Source: Maridesulfovibrio sp050916235 (GTDB taxonomy: Bacteria > Desulfobacterota > Desulfovibrionia > Desulfovibrionales > Desulfovibrionaceae). From it: a stretch of DNA of 64,000 bases. The translations under genes and the position numbers were made by a program. This document shows positions 1 through 8,604 of the stretch, in pieces (the stretch's first letter is position 1; every line of letters starts with the position of its first letter). The notes below the pieces were generated by a model. The model did no database searches, was not told where the DNA came from, and saw nothing but the letters and a program-made list of their open reading frames with translations. The DNA is taken from contig NZ_CP104854.1 in NCBI RefSeq assembly GCF_050916235.1, forward strand, positions 3,472,001-3,536,000, in the 5' to 3' direction.

Positions 1-1
1 C

Positions 2-1732
2 CGTATTCCCATGGAAACGGATGCCATCACCTTCCGATCCGGCAAGGCCGGGCTCAAGCTCAGGACTCTTGCCTCTCAGGGCAAGACGCTGGTGGAACTG
101 GTCCGCAATCTAAGATTCGAGGTGGGGTTGCAGGGCAAGGGTGTTGCTGCAAGCCTCGAAAACAAGGATATTCCAGCCACGTACAGGAATTTCCACCTTG
201 AAGATCTCAAACTGGATCTGAAGGGGGCTCCCCTTGCCGGAAAGGCCCCGGACGGGCTGGTCGGGCGCAGGGTGGGGCTGACCCTGACAGCCGGGTTGCT
301 CAAGCCGGATATGAAGCTTGCCACAACTTTTTCCGGAGATGTTTTCTGCAACCGGGTCTATCCTGATCAGGTTGTGCTCAGAAACAGCGCGGCTGAGATT
401 TCTGCAGTAGGTACCGGTATGCCGGTGCTGAAAAAAGCCTTCAAGATTTCAGTTGCCGGAGAGGGCAGCCTCAAGCAGCGCGAGTTCAAGCTCGGCGGAT
501 TTTCATTTAAAAGCGGCGGGATAAACCTGCACGGCGGCGTCGAGGCCAAGCGTCTGGGCATGGAAACAGCCTTTGCGGACGGAACTCTCATGCTGGACAG
601 CGTCAAATGTTCCGAGATTTTCGACCTGTTCGGCATTGCCAAGCCGGAGACACAGGCCCCTGACGGATTCGATTCCGTTGAGCTGGACAGTTCGTTCCAG
701 CTTAACGGGGAGAACCTGAATCTGCGGGTCAACCGTGCGCGGCTGGATAACGCCACCGCGGATGCCACCTTCGAGCTGGTTGATTTCAGCAGGCCGGTGC
801 TCAATTTCATCGTCAACGGCCAGAATGTGGATGTGGACCGTTTCCTGCCCCCGGATATCGGGGAGAAGGGCAATGCCACAGCCTCCTCCGGCGGCAAGGA
901 TGAGTTTGATGCCCGGCTGCCGGAATGGGAGTTCCCGGACGGTCTGCTCGGAGCCATCAACGCCACAGGCAAGGTCTCCTGTGATTATTTCCGTATATTC
1001 GATTTCGGCGGCAGCAGGGTGAGTGCGGATGTGGATATGCAGAAGGCCGTTATCGGCATCCGCAACATCAAGGCGGATTTCCACAATGGCAATCTGGCCG
1101 GTAATCTCGACCTTGGACTGCGCAACGGGACCGTTACCCTTGATTCTGATTTCGAGGGACGCGGTTTTGATGCCGGGATGTTCTTCGTGGATTACGTAGG
1201 GCGAGATTGCGTTAACGGCAGAACCGATGCCTCCTTGAAGCTCAAGGGCAGTTCTTCGGCCAACACCTATTTTACCGATTCAATGACCGGAAGTCTCGCC
1301 TTCAAGATAACCGACGGTTCCTACCTGTTCGAAGCCACGGCTGCGAAGGACAAGAAGGAGAAGAAGCCCGCCAAACCGACCTCCTTCTCTCTCATGCAGG
1401 GCTCAATCAACGGGAAGGAAGGCAATTTCAGGGTAGAGGATTTCCTGCTCAAGACTGATTATCTGACCGCTACAGCCAAGGGCGGGTTCAGCTTCCCGAA
1501 AGATTCAATAAACCTTCGGGTTGATGCGGATATTATCAAACTGCCCAACCTTTATCTCAAGATTGTCAATGCCTTACTCGATGCGCTTACCGGAGTGAAT
1601 GTGAGCGTTACCGGAAAACTGAGCGATCCCAAAGTCGAAGTCAAAGGGCTCGAACGCTGGGGTGATGTGCTCGGCGATGTGCTCGGTCTTCCGGAACAGT
1701 CTTTTATGTTTTTCAGGGATCTGATTTTCTGA
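2..1732 (+). CDS. AsmA family protein, C-terminal part (cut by window edge)
   Basis: The reading frame is open to the left edge, so the gene starts outside the window and the Met codon at 11 is probably internal. About 575 residues are visible. They form long stretches of alternating polar and hydrophobic beta-strand-like sequence with repeated Gly-Asn/Asp turns, ending in a weakly hydrophobic tail. This is typical of the C-terminal half of AsmA/TamB-like proteins, which sit in the inner membrane with a large periplasmic beta-structured part and are implicated in outer-membrane biogenesis and lipid transport. A Lys-rich insert (KDKKEKKPAKP) lies near residue 450. The next gene starts 53 bases downstream in the same direction. 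Family assignment is fairly safe; the exact role is not known. Confidence 0.75.
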   Translation, partial: RIPMETDAITFRSGKAGLKLRTLASQGKTLVELVRNLRFEVGLQGKGVAASLENKDIPATYRNFHLEDLKLDLKGAPLAGKAPDGLVGRRVGLTLTAGLLKPDMKLATTFSGDVFCNRVYPDQVVLRNSAAEISAVGTGMPVLKKAFKISVAGEGSLKQREFKLGGFSFKSGGINLHGGVEAKRLGMETAFADGTLMLDSVKCSEIFDLFGIAKPETQAPDGFDSVELDSSFQLNGENLNLRVNRARLDNATADATFELVDFSRPVLNFIVNGQNVDVDRFLPPDIGEKGNATASSGGKDEFDARLPEWEFPDGLLGAINATGKVSCDYFRIFDFGGSRVSADVDMQKAVIGIRNIKADFHNGNLAGNLDLGLRNGTVTLDSDFEGRGFDAGMFFVDYVGRDCVNGRTDASLKLKGSSSANTYFTDSMTGSLAFKITDGSYLFEATAAKDKKEKKPAKPTSFSLMQGSINGKEGNFRVEDFLLKTDYLTATAKGGFSFPKDSINLRVDADIIKLPNLYLKIVNALLDALTGVNVSVTGKLSDPKVEVKGLERWGDVLGDVLGLPEQSFMFFRDLIF

Positions 1733-1785
1733 TATGTTTTTATAAAGTTATGCCTCCGGCGGCATCCTTATAAAAGGAGACTGAG

Positions 1786-3210
1786 ATGACAGGTGGGAGA
1801 TTGGGTCAGAAGGTTGTGGATTTTTTTCTGCACGATATCTGGGACTGGAGTTCGCGTCAGGTTATTGCTCCGGTCAGGTGGTTTTACACGTTTGCGCGCG
1901 TTTCTTATCTGGTGATTCTCGGTTTCCTGAATGACCAGTGTATAATCCGGGCGTCGGCACTGACCTTTACCACCATGCTTTCCATTGTGCCTTTTGTGGC
2001 GGTTGCTTTTTCTTTGATGAAGGGCATGGGCTTTCAGGATTCCCAGTTCATTTACGACATGCTGCTCAAGGTTTCGGCCGGTCGTGAGGACGTGGTGGTC
2101 AAGATTCTGGAATACGTGGACAACACCAACGTCCAGACCCTTGGCTGGGTGGGTATTGCAACCCTGCTTTTCACGGTCCTTTCCACGGTAGGAACCATTG
2201 AGAAAGCTTTCAATGTCATCTGGAAAGTTACCCACGGGCGCACTTTCTGGCGCAAGTTTACGGACTTCTTTTCGGTGATATTCATCTGCCCGGTGGCAGT
2301 AATCGTTGCGACCAGCGTCAGCATCTCCATCCGCCGCCAGACCCTGCTGCATTCCCTTGAGGGTATTTACGGTGTTTCGGCACTTGAAACATTTGTCATG
2401 AAGCTGGCCCCGCTGGTGCTGATCTGGCTGGCTTTTACCTTTATTTATGCCTTTATGCCCAACACCCGGGTGCGGGTCGGCAGTGCTTTCGCCGGTGGAG
2501 TCGTTGCCGGGACAATCTGGCATATGGCCCAGTGGGCCTACATTAACTGGCAGATAGGTGTCACCAAGTACAATGCAATTTACGGAAGTTTTGCCCAGTT
2601 GCCGCTTTTTCTGCTCTGGCTCTATTTCAGTTGGATCATTGTGCTGCTGGGCTCCGAGATCAGTTATGCTGTGCAGAATGTCATGCTCTACCGGCAGCAG
2701 CGGTTCATGCCCGATGCCGGGATTGAGGATAAACAGAAGTTTTCACTGCTGGCCCTGAGTCTGATGGCCCTGCGGTTTGACCGGGCCGAACCTCCGTATG
2801 ACCTGGACGAGCTGGCCGGGGAGATCGGGGTTCCGGTCAATTTTATTGATCCCTTGCTGGATAAGTTTGTGGACGCCGGTATTCTTCTCCGTGCGGTTGA
2901 TAGTGATCATGAGTTTTACAGCTTTGCGCTTTCGCCCCGGCATGTGAGCATTCTGCGGGTGTTAAGCATTATTTCCGGCAGCGGGGAGGGTGCTTCATCA
3001 CGGATAGACAGCCGCGGCATGGACTATGTATCCTCGCTGATGAACCGGCTCAAGGAGCTCATTCGGTCAAGCGGCCTTGATATAAACCTGAGTAATTGTG
3101 CCGATGACATGCGCCAATACATTGCCGGGGCTGAGGGAAATCCTGCTGAACCGGCTGATGTCAAGGGCCCTGCCAACGGATCGGAAACCGATCTGGGCGA
3201 ATACAGGTGA
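1786..3210 (+). CDS. YihY/BrkB (UPF0761) family inner-membrane protein
   Basis: The 474-residue protein starts at an ATG behind a good Shine-Dalgarno sequence (AAAAGGAGA). The first ~300 residues hold about six hydrophobic helices with features of the YihY/BrkB family, such as ASALTFTTMLSIVPF near residue 55, the GTIEKAFNVIW region near 140, and YGSFAQLPLFLLWLYFSW near 265. The last ~170 residues are soluble. They look like the winged-helix-like tail seen in many longer members (DLDELAGEIGVPVNFIDPLLDKFVDAGIL). The family was once called tRNA-processing RNase BN; that name is obsolete and its biochemical role is unknown. It is followed closely by cooA but need not be co-regulated with it. Confidence 0.85.
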   Translation: MTGGRLGQKVVDFFLHDIWDWSSRQVIAPVRWFYTFARVSYLVILGFLNDQCIIRASALTFTTMLSIVPFVAVAFSLMKGMGFQDSQFIYDMLLKVSAGREDVVVKILEYVDNTNVQTLGWVGIATLLFTVLSTVGTIEKAFNVIWKVTHGRTFWRKFTDFFSVIFICPVAVIVATSVSISIRRQTLLHSLEGIYGVSALETFVMKLAPLVLIWLAFTFIYAFMPNTRVRVGSAFAGGVVAGTIWHMAQWAYINWQIGVTKYNAIYGSFAQLPLFLLWLYFSWIIVLLGSEISYAVQNVMLYRQQRFMPDAGIEDKQKFSLLALSLMALRFDRAEPPYDLDELAGEIGVPVNFIDPLLDKFVDAGILLRAVDSDHEFYSFALSPRHVSILRVLSIISGSGEGASSRIDSRGMDYVSSLMNRLKELIRSSGLDINLSNCADDMRQYIAGAEGNPAEPADVKGPANGSETDLGEYR

Positions 3211-3254
3211 CAGGGAGTTCTTTTTCAGGCATCCCTCTGGTAAGGGGGTGAAAT

Positions 3255-3905
3255 ATGAAATTTTCCGGTATAAATCTTCTTGATGAGCTGAAACGGATCG
3301 ATTTTTCGGAGATACGCAGAGTCTTTTCCGAGCGAAGGGTGAAAAAAGGGGCCATTGTGTTCAGCCCGGAGGCCGGGGAGGATCTGGTTTTCGTAGTGGC
3401 GGAAGGGCGTGTGCGTATCTATCTCGCCTACGGGGACAAGGAATTCACCCTCGGAATCCTCGAACCCGGTGATCTTTACTCCAGCCATGCGGGGTGCTTT
3501 GTGCAGGCCTATGAAGACGGCATGCTGCTGGTCACCGATGTAAGATCCGTCAAACGCTGCATGGCCGAGATACCGCTTTTCAACCGCACCATGGTCCGGG
3601 TTTTGGGAAAAATTCTGCAGAATTCCTTTTCCGTTATCCACGGACTCGTGTTCAGGGACATAAATGCCCGTCTTTGCGGCTACCTGTACAAGGAAACATC
3701 CGAATCCGGGCAGGTGACTGAAGAGGGCCTCGAAATCAATCTGAACCTTACCACCGAACAGCTTTCCCTCCTTCTCGGTGCAACCCGCCAGACCGTATCA
3801 ACTCTCCTTAACAACCTCGTGCGCGACGGCGTTCTCATCAGCCGTGGCCGTTCCCGCTGGCTGGTCGCAGACATGGATCAGCTCAAGCTGCTTGCTGAAA
3901 GTTAG
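3255..3905 (+). CDS. cooA: CooA-type Crp/Fnr family regulator, probable heme CO sensor
   Basis: This 216-residue protein has an N-terminal cyclic-nucleotide-binding-like sensor fold, a long dimer helix (about 115-135) and a C-terminal helix-turn-helix. The recognition helix is in TTEQLSLLLGATRQTVSTLL (about 165-184). It lies next to cooS, and a 20-bp perfect palindrome separates them. In Rhodospirillum rubrum CooA the heme is bound by Cys75 (ferric) and His77 (ferrous). Here the matching segment is LYSSHAGC, so His78 is kept while the Cys position is Ser. Other CooA homologues also lack that Cys. Start chosen for the GGGGGTG Shine-Dalgarno at about 3244-3250. CO binding is inferred from family and context. 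Confidence 0.85.
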   Translation: MKFSGINLLDELKRIDFSEIRRVFSERRVKKGAIVFSPEAGEDLVFVVAEGRVRIYLAYGDKEFTLGILEPGDLYSSHAGCFVQAYEDGMLLVTDVRSVKRCMAEIPLFNRTMVRVLGKILQNSFSVIHGLVFRDINARLCGYLYKETSESGQVTEEGLEINLNLTTEQLSLLLGATRQTVSTLLNNLVRDGVLISRGRSRWLVADMDQLKLLAES

Positions 3906-3983
3906 TCTTCCATTTTTTATGCTGGCGGCGAAATCAAATTGTCATAAGCGCGAAGCTCATCAAAATTAAAAAAATATACTGTT

Positions 3984-4003
3984 TTTGTCGGATATCCGAC
4001 AAA
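3984..4003. promoter_or_regulatory. Perfect 20-bp palindrome, probable CooA operator for cooS
   Basis: TTTGTCGGATATCCGACAAA is a perfect palindrome lying 90 bases before the cooS start and after cooA. The half-site TGTCGG matches the known CooA-type operator pattern (TGTCRG-N-CYGACA) predicted for Desulfovibrio. It should place CooA at or just upstream of the cooSC promoter. Confidence 0.85.
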
Positions 4004-4093
4004 CATAACTTCGATAATGGCTTAGTTCTATTCAACAGGAATAGTTCGGGAGCAGGAATTAATCTGCTTCCGGCAAACAGGGAGGAAAGGTTA

Positions 4094-5971
4094 ATGGCAA
4101 AAGAACTCCGTCCGGTTGAGGAACTGTCCATATGGGAAGATGCCCGCGCAATGATCAGCAAGGCAAGGGCCGAGGGCATAGAGACTGTTCATGAAAGGCT
4201 GCAGCAGCAGACGCCGCACTGCAAGTTCTGCGAGCTGGGTACAAGCTGTCGTATATGTACCATGGGGCCGTGCAAGATCACCCCGAAATCCCCGCGCGGG
4301 GTCTGCGGCGCAGACGCTGACGTTGTGGTTGCAAGGAACTTCGGCCGTTTTGTGGCCGGGGGCTCGGCCGGGCATTCTGATCATGGCCGTGACCTCATCG
4401 AGGTGCTTGAGGCTATTGTTGAAGGCGAGACAATGGATTACCGGATTACCGATGAGGACAAGCTGCGTCGCATTGCCGCAGAGGTGGGCATTGAAACCGA
4501 AGGGCGTGACATCATGGATGTGGCCCGTGATGCCATGGAATGTTTTTTTGCGGATTTCGGCAGCAGGAAGAAGCAGGTGTCCTTTCTGTCCCGTGCGCCG
4601 AAGAAGCGGCGTGAACTCTGGGCAAAACTGGGCATGACCCCGCGCGGCATCGACCGCGAAATTGCCGAGATGATGCACCGCACCCATATGGGCTGTGATA
4701 ACGATGCACCCAATACGCTCATCCATGCCGCCCGCACATCCCTTTCCGACGGCTGGGGCGGCTCCATGATTGGTACCGAGCTTTCTGACGTTATTTTCGG
4801 CACCCCGTCCCCGTCCATGTCAAAAGCCAACCTCGGCGTAATCAAGGAAGGCAAGGTCAATATTCTTGTACACGGCCACAACCCGGTGGTTTCCGAGATG
4901 ATTCTCGCCGCGGCCCGCGATCCCGAGATTGTTGCCGAGGCTAAGGCTGCCGGAGCCGCAGGCATCAACATTGCCGGGCTGTGCTGCACCGGTAACGAAT
5001 TGCTCATGCGCAAGGGCATACCCATGGCCGGGAACCATCTTATGACCGAGCTGGCGATCCTCACCGGGGCCGTAGAGGCTGTTGTGGTTGATTACCAGTG
5101 CATCATGCCCAGCCTTGTTCAGATTTCCGGCTGTTATCATACCAGATTCATTGATACTGCACCCAAGGCCCGTTTCACCGGGGCCACCCATTTTGATATT
5201 GAACCGCATAACGCCTTGGAACAGGCCCGCGAGATAGTGCGTCTTGCTGTAAAAGCCTATACCGAGCGCGACCCGTCCCGTGTGGATATCCCCTGTGAAC
5301 CAGTGGAGATCATGACCGGTTTTTCCAACGAGGCGGTAATCAATGCTCTCGGCGGTTCCCTTGATCCGCTGGTTCAGGCCATTGCCGCCGGTGATGTTCG
5401 CGGGGCAGTGGGTATTGTCGGCTGCAACAATCCCAAGTTTCAGCAGGATTCCATGAATGTTGGCCTGGCAAAGGAGCTGATAAAGAAGGATATTCTTGTC
5501 ATCGTTACCGGATGTGTGACCACCGCCGCCGGCAAGGCCGGACTGCTCGTCCCGGATGCCATTGAAATGGCCGGATCGGGTTTGAAAAAGGTCTGCGGAG
5601 CGCTGGGTATTCCGCCGGTTCTGCATTACGGCTCCTGCGTGGACAACTCCCGTATCCTGCAGCTCTGTGCTGCCCTTGCGGACGCACTGAACGTGGACAT
5701 AAGCGATCTGCCCGTAGGCGCGTCCTCCCCGGAATGGTATTCCGAAAAAGCCGCTGCCATCGGTTTTTATGCCGTTGCCAGCGGAATATATACCCATCTC
5801 GGGCATCCGCCGAACATTCTCGGTTCTGAAACCGTTACCAATATTGCGGTATCCGGTCTTGAAGAGCTGGTCGGGGCATCGTTTGTCATTGAACCTGACC
5901 CGGTCAAGACCGCAGAGCTGTTTGACGTGCGGATCAGGGCCAAGCGTAAGGCACTGGGACTCAGCGAGTAG
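4094..5971 (+). CDS. cooS: Anaerobic Ni-Fe carbon monoxide dehydrogenase, catalytic subunit
   Basis: This 625-residue full-length CooS catalyses reversible oxidation of CO to CO2. The N-terminus carries the D- and B-cluster cysteines: C43-X2-C46, then C52, C55, C60 and C71. The short CX2C motif matches the [2Fe-2S] D-cluster reported for Desulfovibrio CODH, rather than the CX7C [4Fe-4S] type. C-cluster ligands are all recognisable: His in VHGHNPVVSE, and Cys in GLCCTGNE, DYQCIMPS, GCNNPKF, TGCVTTAAGKAG and YGSCVDNSR. The start has Shine-Dalgarno GGGAGGAAAGG. cooC follows 13 bases after the stop. No coo hydrogenase genes or CooF ferredoxin gene are in the window, so this is a monofunctional cooSC unit controlled by CooA. 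Confidence 0.97.
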   Translation: MAKELRPVEELSIWEDARAMISKARAEGIETVHERLQQQTPHCKFCELGTSCRICTMGPCKITPKSPRGVCGADADVVVARNFGRFVAGGSAGHSDHGRDLIEVLEAIVEGETMDYRITDEDKLRRIAAEVGIETEGRDIMDVARDAMECFFADFGSRKKQVSFLSRAPKKRRELWAKLGMTPRGIDREIAEMMHRTHMGCDNDAPNTLIHAARTSLSDGWGGSMIGTELSDVIFGTPSPSMSKANLGVIKEGKVNILVHGHNPVVSEMILAAARDPEIVAEAKAAGAAGINIAGLCCTGNELLMRKGIPMAGNHLMTELAILTGAVEAVVVDYQCIMPSLVQISGCYHTRFIDTAPKARFTGATHFDIEPHNALEQAREIVRLAVKAYTERDPSRVDIPCEPVEIMTGFSNEAVINALGGSLDPLVQAIAAGDVRGAVGIVGCNNPKFQQDSMNVGLAKELIKKDILVIVTGCVTTAAGKAGLLVPDAIEMAGSGLKKVCGALGIPPVLHYGSCVDNSRILQLCAALADALNVDISDLPVGASSPEWYSEKAAAIGFYAVASGIYTHLGHPPNILGSETVTNIAVSGLEELVGASFVIEPDPVKTAELFDVRIRAKRKALGLSE

Positions 5972-5984
5972 AGCGGAGGCGTTT

Positions 5985-6758
5985 ATGATGCTGGCATTCG
6001 CAGGCAAGGGCGGCGTAGGTAAGACTTCCGTAACCTCATGGATGGCTGACTGGCTGGCCCGCAGCGGACATAACGTCTGGATGATCGACGCGGATACGGC
6101 TCTTTCACTGGGGCAGGCTTCCGGGCTTGCTCCGGAACTGCTGCCCCAACCGGTTTCGTCCAGAACAGATCTGGTCAGGGAGAGGATTCATGCGGAGGGG
6201 TTCATTAATCTCAACCCGGATGTAGGGGATTTGCCACGGGAGCTTGCCGTGGAGGTTCCGCTCCATGAGGAGCCTTTCCCCGGCGTAGTTCCGGGTTGGA
6301 AACGGCTGCTGGTCATGGGTGGGCTTTCCAATGCCGGGGGCGGTTGTGCCTGCGATGCCAATGCGCTGCTCAAGGCGCTGCTGGCCAGTATGGTCATGGA
6401 CAGTCAGGACTGCGTGCTTGTTGACCTTGAGTCCGGGGTGGAGCATCTGGGGCGCGGTACGGCCATGCATGTGGACGGTCTCGTTGTTGTTACCGAGCCT
6501 TCCATGCGCAGTTTCAGTACTGCCTCGGAAGTAGGGCGCATGGCGTCCGAGCTTGGGCTGGACAGGCAGGTGCTGGTCATCAACCGTTACATGGGCGGTG
6601 ATCCTCCGGAGCTGGAACATCTTCCTGATCGCCGGTTCACGATACCGGTCCTTGGCGGGCTTGTGCAAAGGCAGATGACCGACGGAAACGTGCTGAATCT
6701 GCCCGAGTCCGTGGAGCTGGATGCGATAATGGAAAGGATTGTTGCTGCGTTGAGCTAG
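5985..6758 (+). CDS. cooC: CooC nickel-insertion ATPase for CO dehydrogenase
   Basis: This 257-residue MinD/CooC-type P-loop ATPase supports nickel incorporation into the CODH C-cluster. The deviant Walker A, GKGGVGKTS, is at residues 7-15. The family's metal-binding CXC appears as GGCACDANALL near residues 117-127. VLVDLESGVEHLGRG carries the switch/Walker B region. The frame is open further upstream inside cooS, but the ATG pair at 5985/5988 follows a Shine-Dalgarno GGAGG at 5975-5979 and begins exactly at the conserved MLAFAGKGG, so it is the true start. It forms one operon with cooS and ends in a strong terminator. Confidence 0.95.
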   Translation: MMLAFAGKGGVGKTSVTSWMADWLARSGHNVWMIDADTALSLGQASGLAPELLPQPVSSRTDLVRERIHAEGFINLNPDVGDLPRELAVEVPLHEEPFPGVVPGWKRLLVMGGLSNAGGGCACDANALLKALLASMVMDSQDCVLVDLESGVEHLGRGTAMHVDGLVVVTEPSMRSFSTASEVGRMASELGLDRQVLVINRYMGGDPPELEHLPDRRFTIPVLGGLVQRQMTDGNVLNLPESVELDAIMERIVAALS

Positions 6759-6768
6759 TATAATGAGG

Positions 6769-6806
6769 AACGGCGGTTTTGACCTGATGTCAAAACCGCC
6801 GTTTTT
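6769..6806 (+). terminator. Rho-independent terminator after cooSC
   Basis: A 15-bp perfect stem (AACGGCGGTTTTGAC paired with its complement, loop CTGAT) is followed by a T run. It lies between cooC and the convergent ydcF-like gene and may serve both. Confidence 0.92.
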
Positions 6807-6823
6807 ATTTGATTGAAACTGGA

Positions 6824-7468
6824 TTAATTAGCCGGTTGGTCGCTGCTTCTGAAGCCCCCGCCTAGTTCGAAATAGACGGTTTTTGCCACTTCAAGAAGTA
6901 CAAACGGCGCGATGCGGAAATCTTTCCACCAGAGCCCGTGTCCTTTATCGTACGGGGTAGCGGTAACAATAATCCTGACTTCAGGGGGAAGGACATCCCG
7001 GAATATGAGGCCTGCCCTGCGGGTGTGCAGAGGGGATGTCACCACGATCAGTTTTTTTATTTCCGGTGTCAGTACTTTTTTCAGTTCTTCAGCTTCCTCA
7101 AGGGTGCTCATATTGGCGTGCCCGAAAAACCTGAACTTATCTGAAGGGACTCCTTTTTTCAGCAGAATGTCTCGGATAGCTTCCCACTGGTACGGAAATG
7201 CTACGCCGATGCGGCGAATTTCCCTTTCTTCCGGCATGGTTATGGGCTTGCTGACCAGAAGGACCGGGGCAAGGCCCTTGTGGAACAGTTCCGCGGCATA
7301 GATGGGCCGGAAATACTGTCCGCCGAGCACGACAATTGCGTCTGCACTTTCAAGAGTATCCTCCTGCTCCAGTATCGCCGTGGCGAACAGAAAAAGGATT
7401 GCTGACAATAGCAGTCCCGTAACAGTAAGTGCCCCGATTAATGTGAATAAAGCTTTTGCAGTCTTCAT
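6824..7468 (-). CDS. YdcF/SanA-like DUF218 membrane protein
   Basis: The 214-residue protein has one N-terminal transmembrane helix (about residues 8-30) and a DUF218 domain. The family markers are ADAIVVLGG (about 42-50), an acidic MSTLEEAEEL segment and VVTSPLHTRRA near 145. Members are envelope proteins of the YdcF/SanA/ElyC group, some linked to peptidoglycan or envelope-carbohydrate metabolism; the substrate is not known. Its ATG overlaps the tgt stop by one base (TAATG), so it is the last gene of the nth-tgt-ydcF-like operon. Confidence 0.8.
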   Translation of the reverse strand: MKTAKALFTLIGALTVTGLLLSAILFLFATAILEQEDTLESADAIVVLGGQYFRPIYAAELFHKGLAPVLLVSKPITMPEEREIRRIGVAFPYQWEAIRDILLKKGVPSDKFRFFGHANMSTLEEAEELKKVLTPEIKKLIVVTSPLHTRRAGLIFRDVLPPEVRIIVTATPYDKGHGLWWKDFRIAPFVLLEVAKTVYFELGGGFRSSDQPAN

Positions 7469-8604
7469 TATCTGGTCGCCGGCTCGTACACGGCTTCGTA
7501 TTTTTTGCGCAGGTCCGCAAAGGTTCCTTTCTCAATGGCCTCACGGGCCTGCTCGGTGAGCTTGAGGAAGAAGCGCAGGTTGTGGATCGAGTTGAGCTGA
7601 TAGGACAGCAGCTCCTTGGCAGTGTACAGATGACGCAGATATGCTTTGCTGAAGGTACGGCAGGTGTAGCAGTCGCAGTTGGGGTCAAGCGGGGAGTCGT
7701 CCTCGCGGTATTCGGCGCGCTTGATATTCACCTTGCCGAGGCTGGTGTAGAGGGTTCCGTTGCGGGCGTTTCTTGTGGGCAGCACGCAGTCGAACATGTC
7801 AACGCCGTTGGCGATGCCTTCAAGGATGTCGAGGGGTGTACCCACTCCCATAAGGTAGCGCGGCTTGTCAAAGGGCAGCCTGGGACCGATGTGCTGCAGG
7901 ATGTCGTACATATCCGGGATAGGTTCGCCTACACTCAGACCGCCGATGGCGTAACCTTCGAAAGGAATCTCGGAAAGTTGTTCAAGGGAGACTTCGCGCA
8001 GGTCCTTGTGGAAACCGCCCTGTACGATGCCGAACATCAGCTGGTCGCCGGAGCCCACGGGGTAGGCTTCGCGGCAGCGTCTGGCCCAGCGGGTGGTCAG
8101 CTCAAGGGAACGGGCTGTGTAGTCGCGGTCGTTGCCGTAGCCTACGCATTCATCAAGCACCATCATGATGTCGGAGCCGATGTTGTTCTGGATCGAGATG
8201 ACTTTTTCCGGTGAAAAAAAGTGCTTGGAACCATCAATATACGAACGGAATTCAACTCCCTGTTCAGTGATCTTGCGGATTGATTCAAGGCTGAAGACCT
8301 GAAAGCCTCCGCTGTCGGTCAGAATGGGGCGGTCCCATGTGGAAAATTTGTGCAGCCCGCCGCGCCTTGCAATGAGGTCATCCCCCGGACGCAGGTACAG
8401 GTGATAGGTGTTTCCGAGGATGATCTGGGAGCCGATCTCGCGCAGGTCACGGGGCGGTACGGCTTTTACGGACCCCTGGGTGCCTACGGGCATGTAGACC
8501 GGGGTCTGGATTTCTCCATGGGCGGTTACAAGGGTTCCTCGACGTGCATTGCCGTCTGTGGCGTGGACCGTAAAGGTTCCTGGTTTCTTCTTTTCTTCAG
8601 TCAT
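7468..8604 (-). CDS. tgt: tRNA-guanine transglycosylase (queuosine pathway)
   Basis: The 378-residue enzyme exchanges guanine-34 of GUN-anticodon tRNAs for preQ1 in queuosine biosynthesis. It has the TIM-barrel motifs DSGGFQVFSL near residue 95, GGLSVGEP, and the catalytic region GVDMFDCVLPTRNARNG near 265. The zinc site CDCYTC plus a downstream His (SIHNLRF) is present. Length is normal for bacterial Tgt. Start and stop overlap its neighbours by one base (TAATG) on both sides, so the three genes appear translationally coupled. Confidence 0.97.
   Translation of the reverse strand: MTEEKKKPGTFTVHATDGNARRGTLVTAHGEIQTPVYMPVGTQGSVKAVPPRDLREIGSQIILGNTYHLYLRPGDDLIARRGGLHKFSTWDRPILTDSGGFQVFSLESIRKITEQGVEFRSYIDGSKHFFSPEKVISIQNNIGSDIMMVLDECVGYGNDRDYTARSLELTTRWARRCREAYPVGSGDQLMFGIVQGGFHKDLREVSLEQLSEIPFEGYAIGGLSVGEPIPDMYDILQHIGPRLPFDKPRYLMGVGTPLDILEGIANGVDMFDCVLPTRNARNGTLYTSLGKVNIKRAEYREDDSPLDPNCDCYTCRTFSKAYLRHLYTAKELLSYQLNSIHNLRFFLKLTEQAREAIEKGTFADLRKKYEAVYEPATR

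Noticed and set aside
4820..6007. 395-codon reverse frame across cooS
   Set aside because: Antisense shadow of a well-conserved gene.
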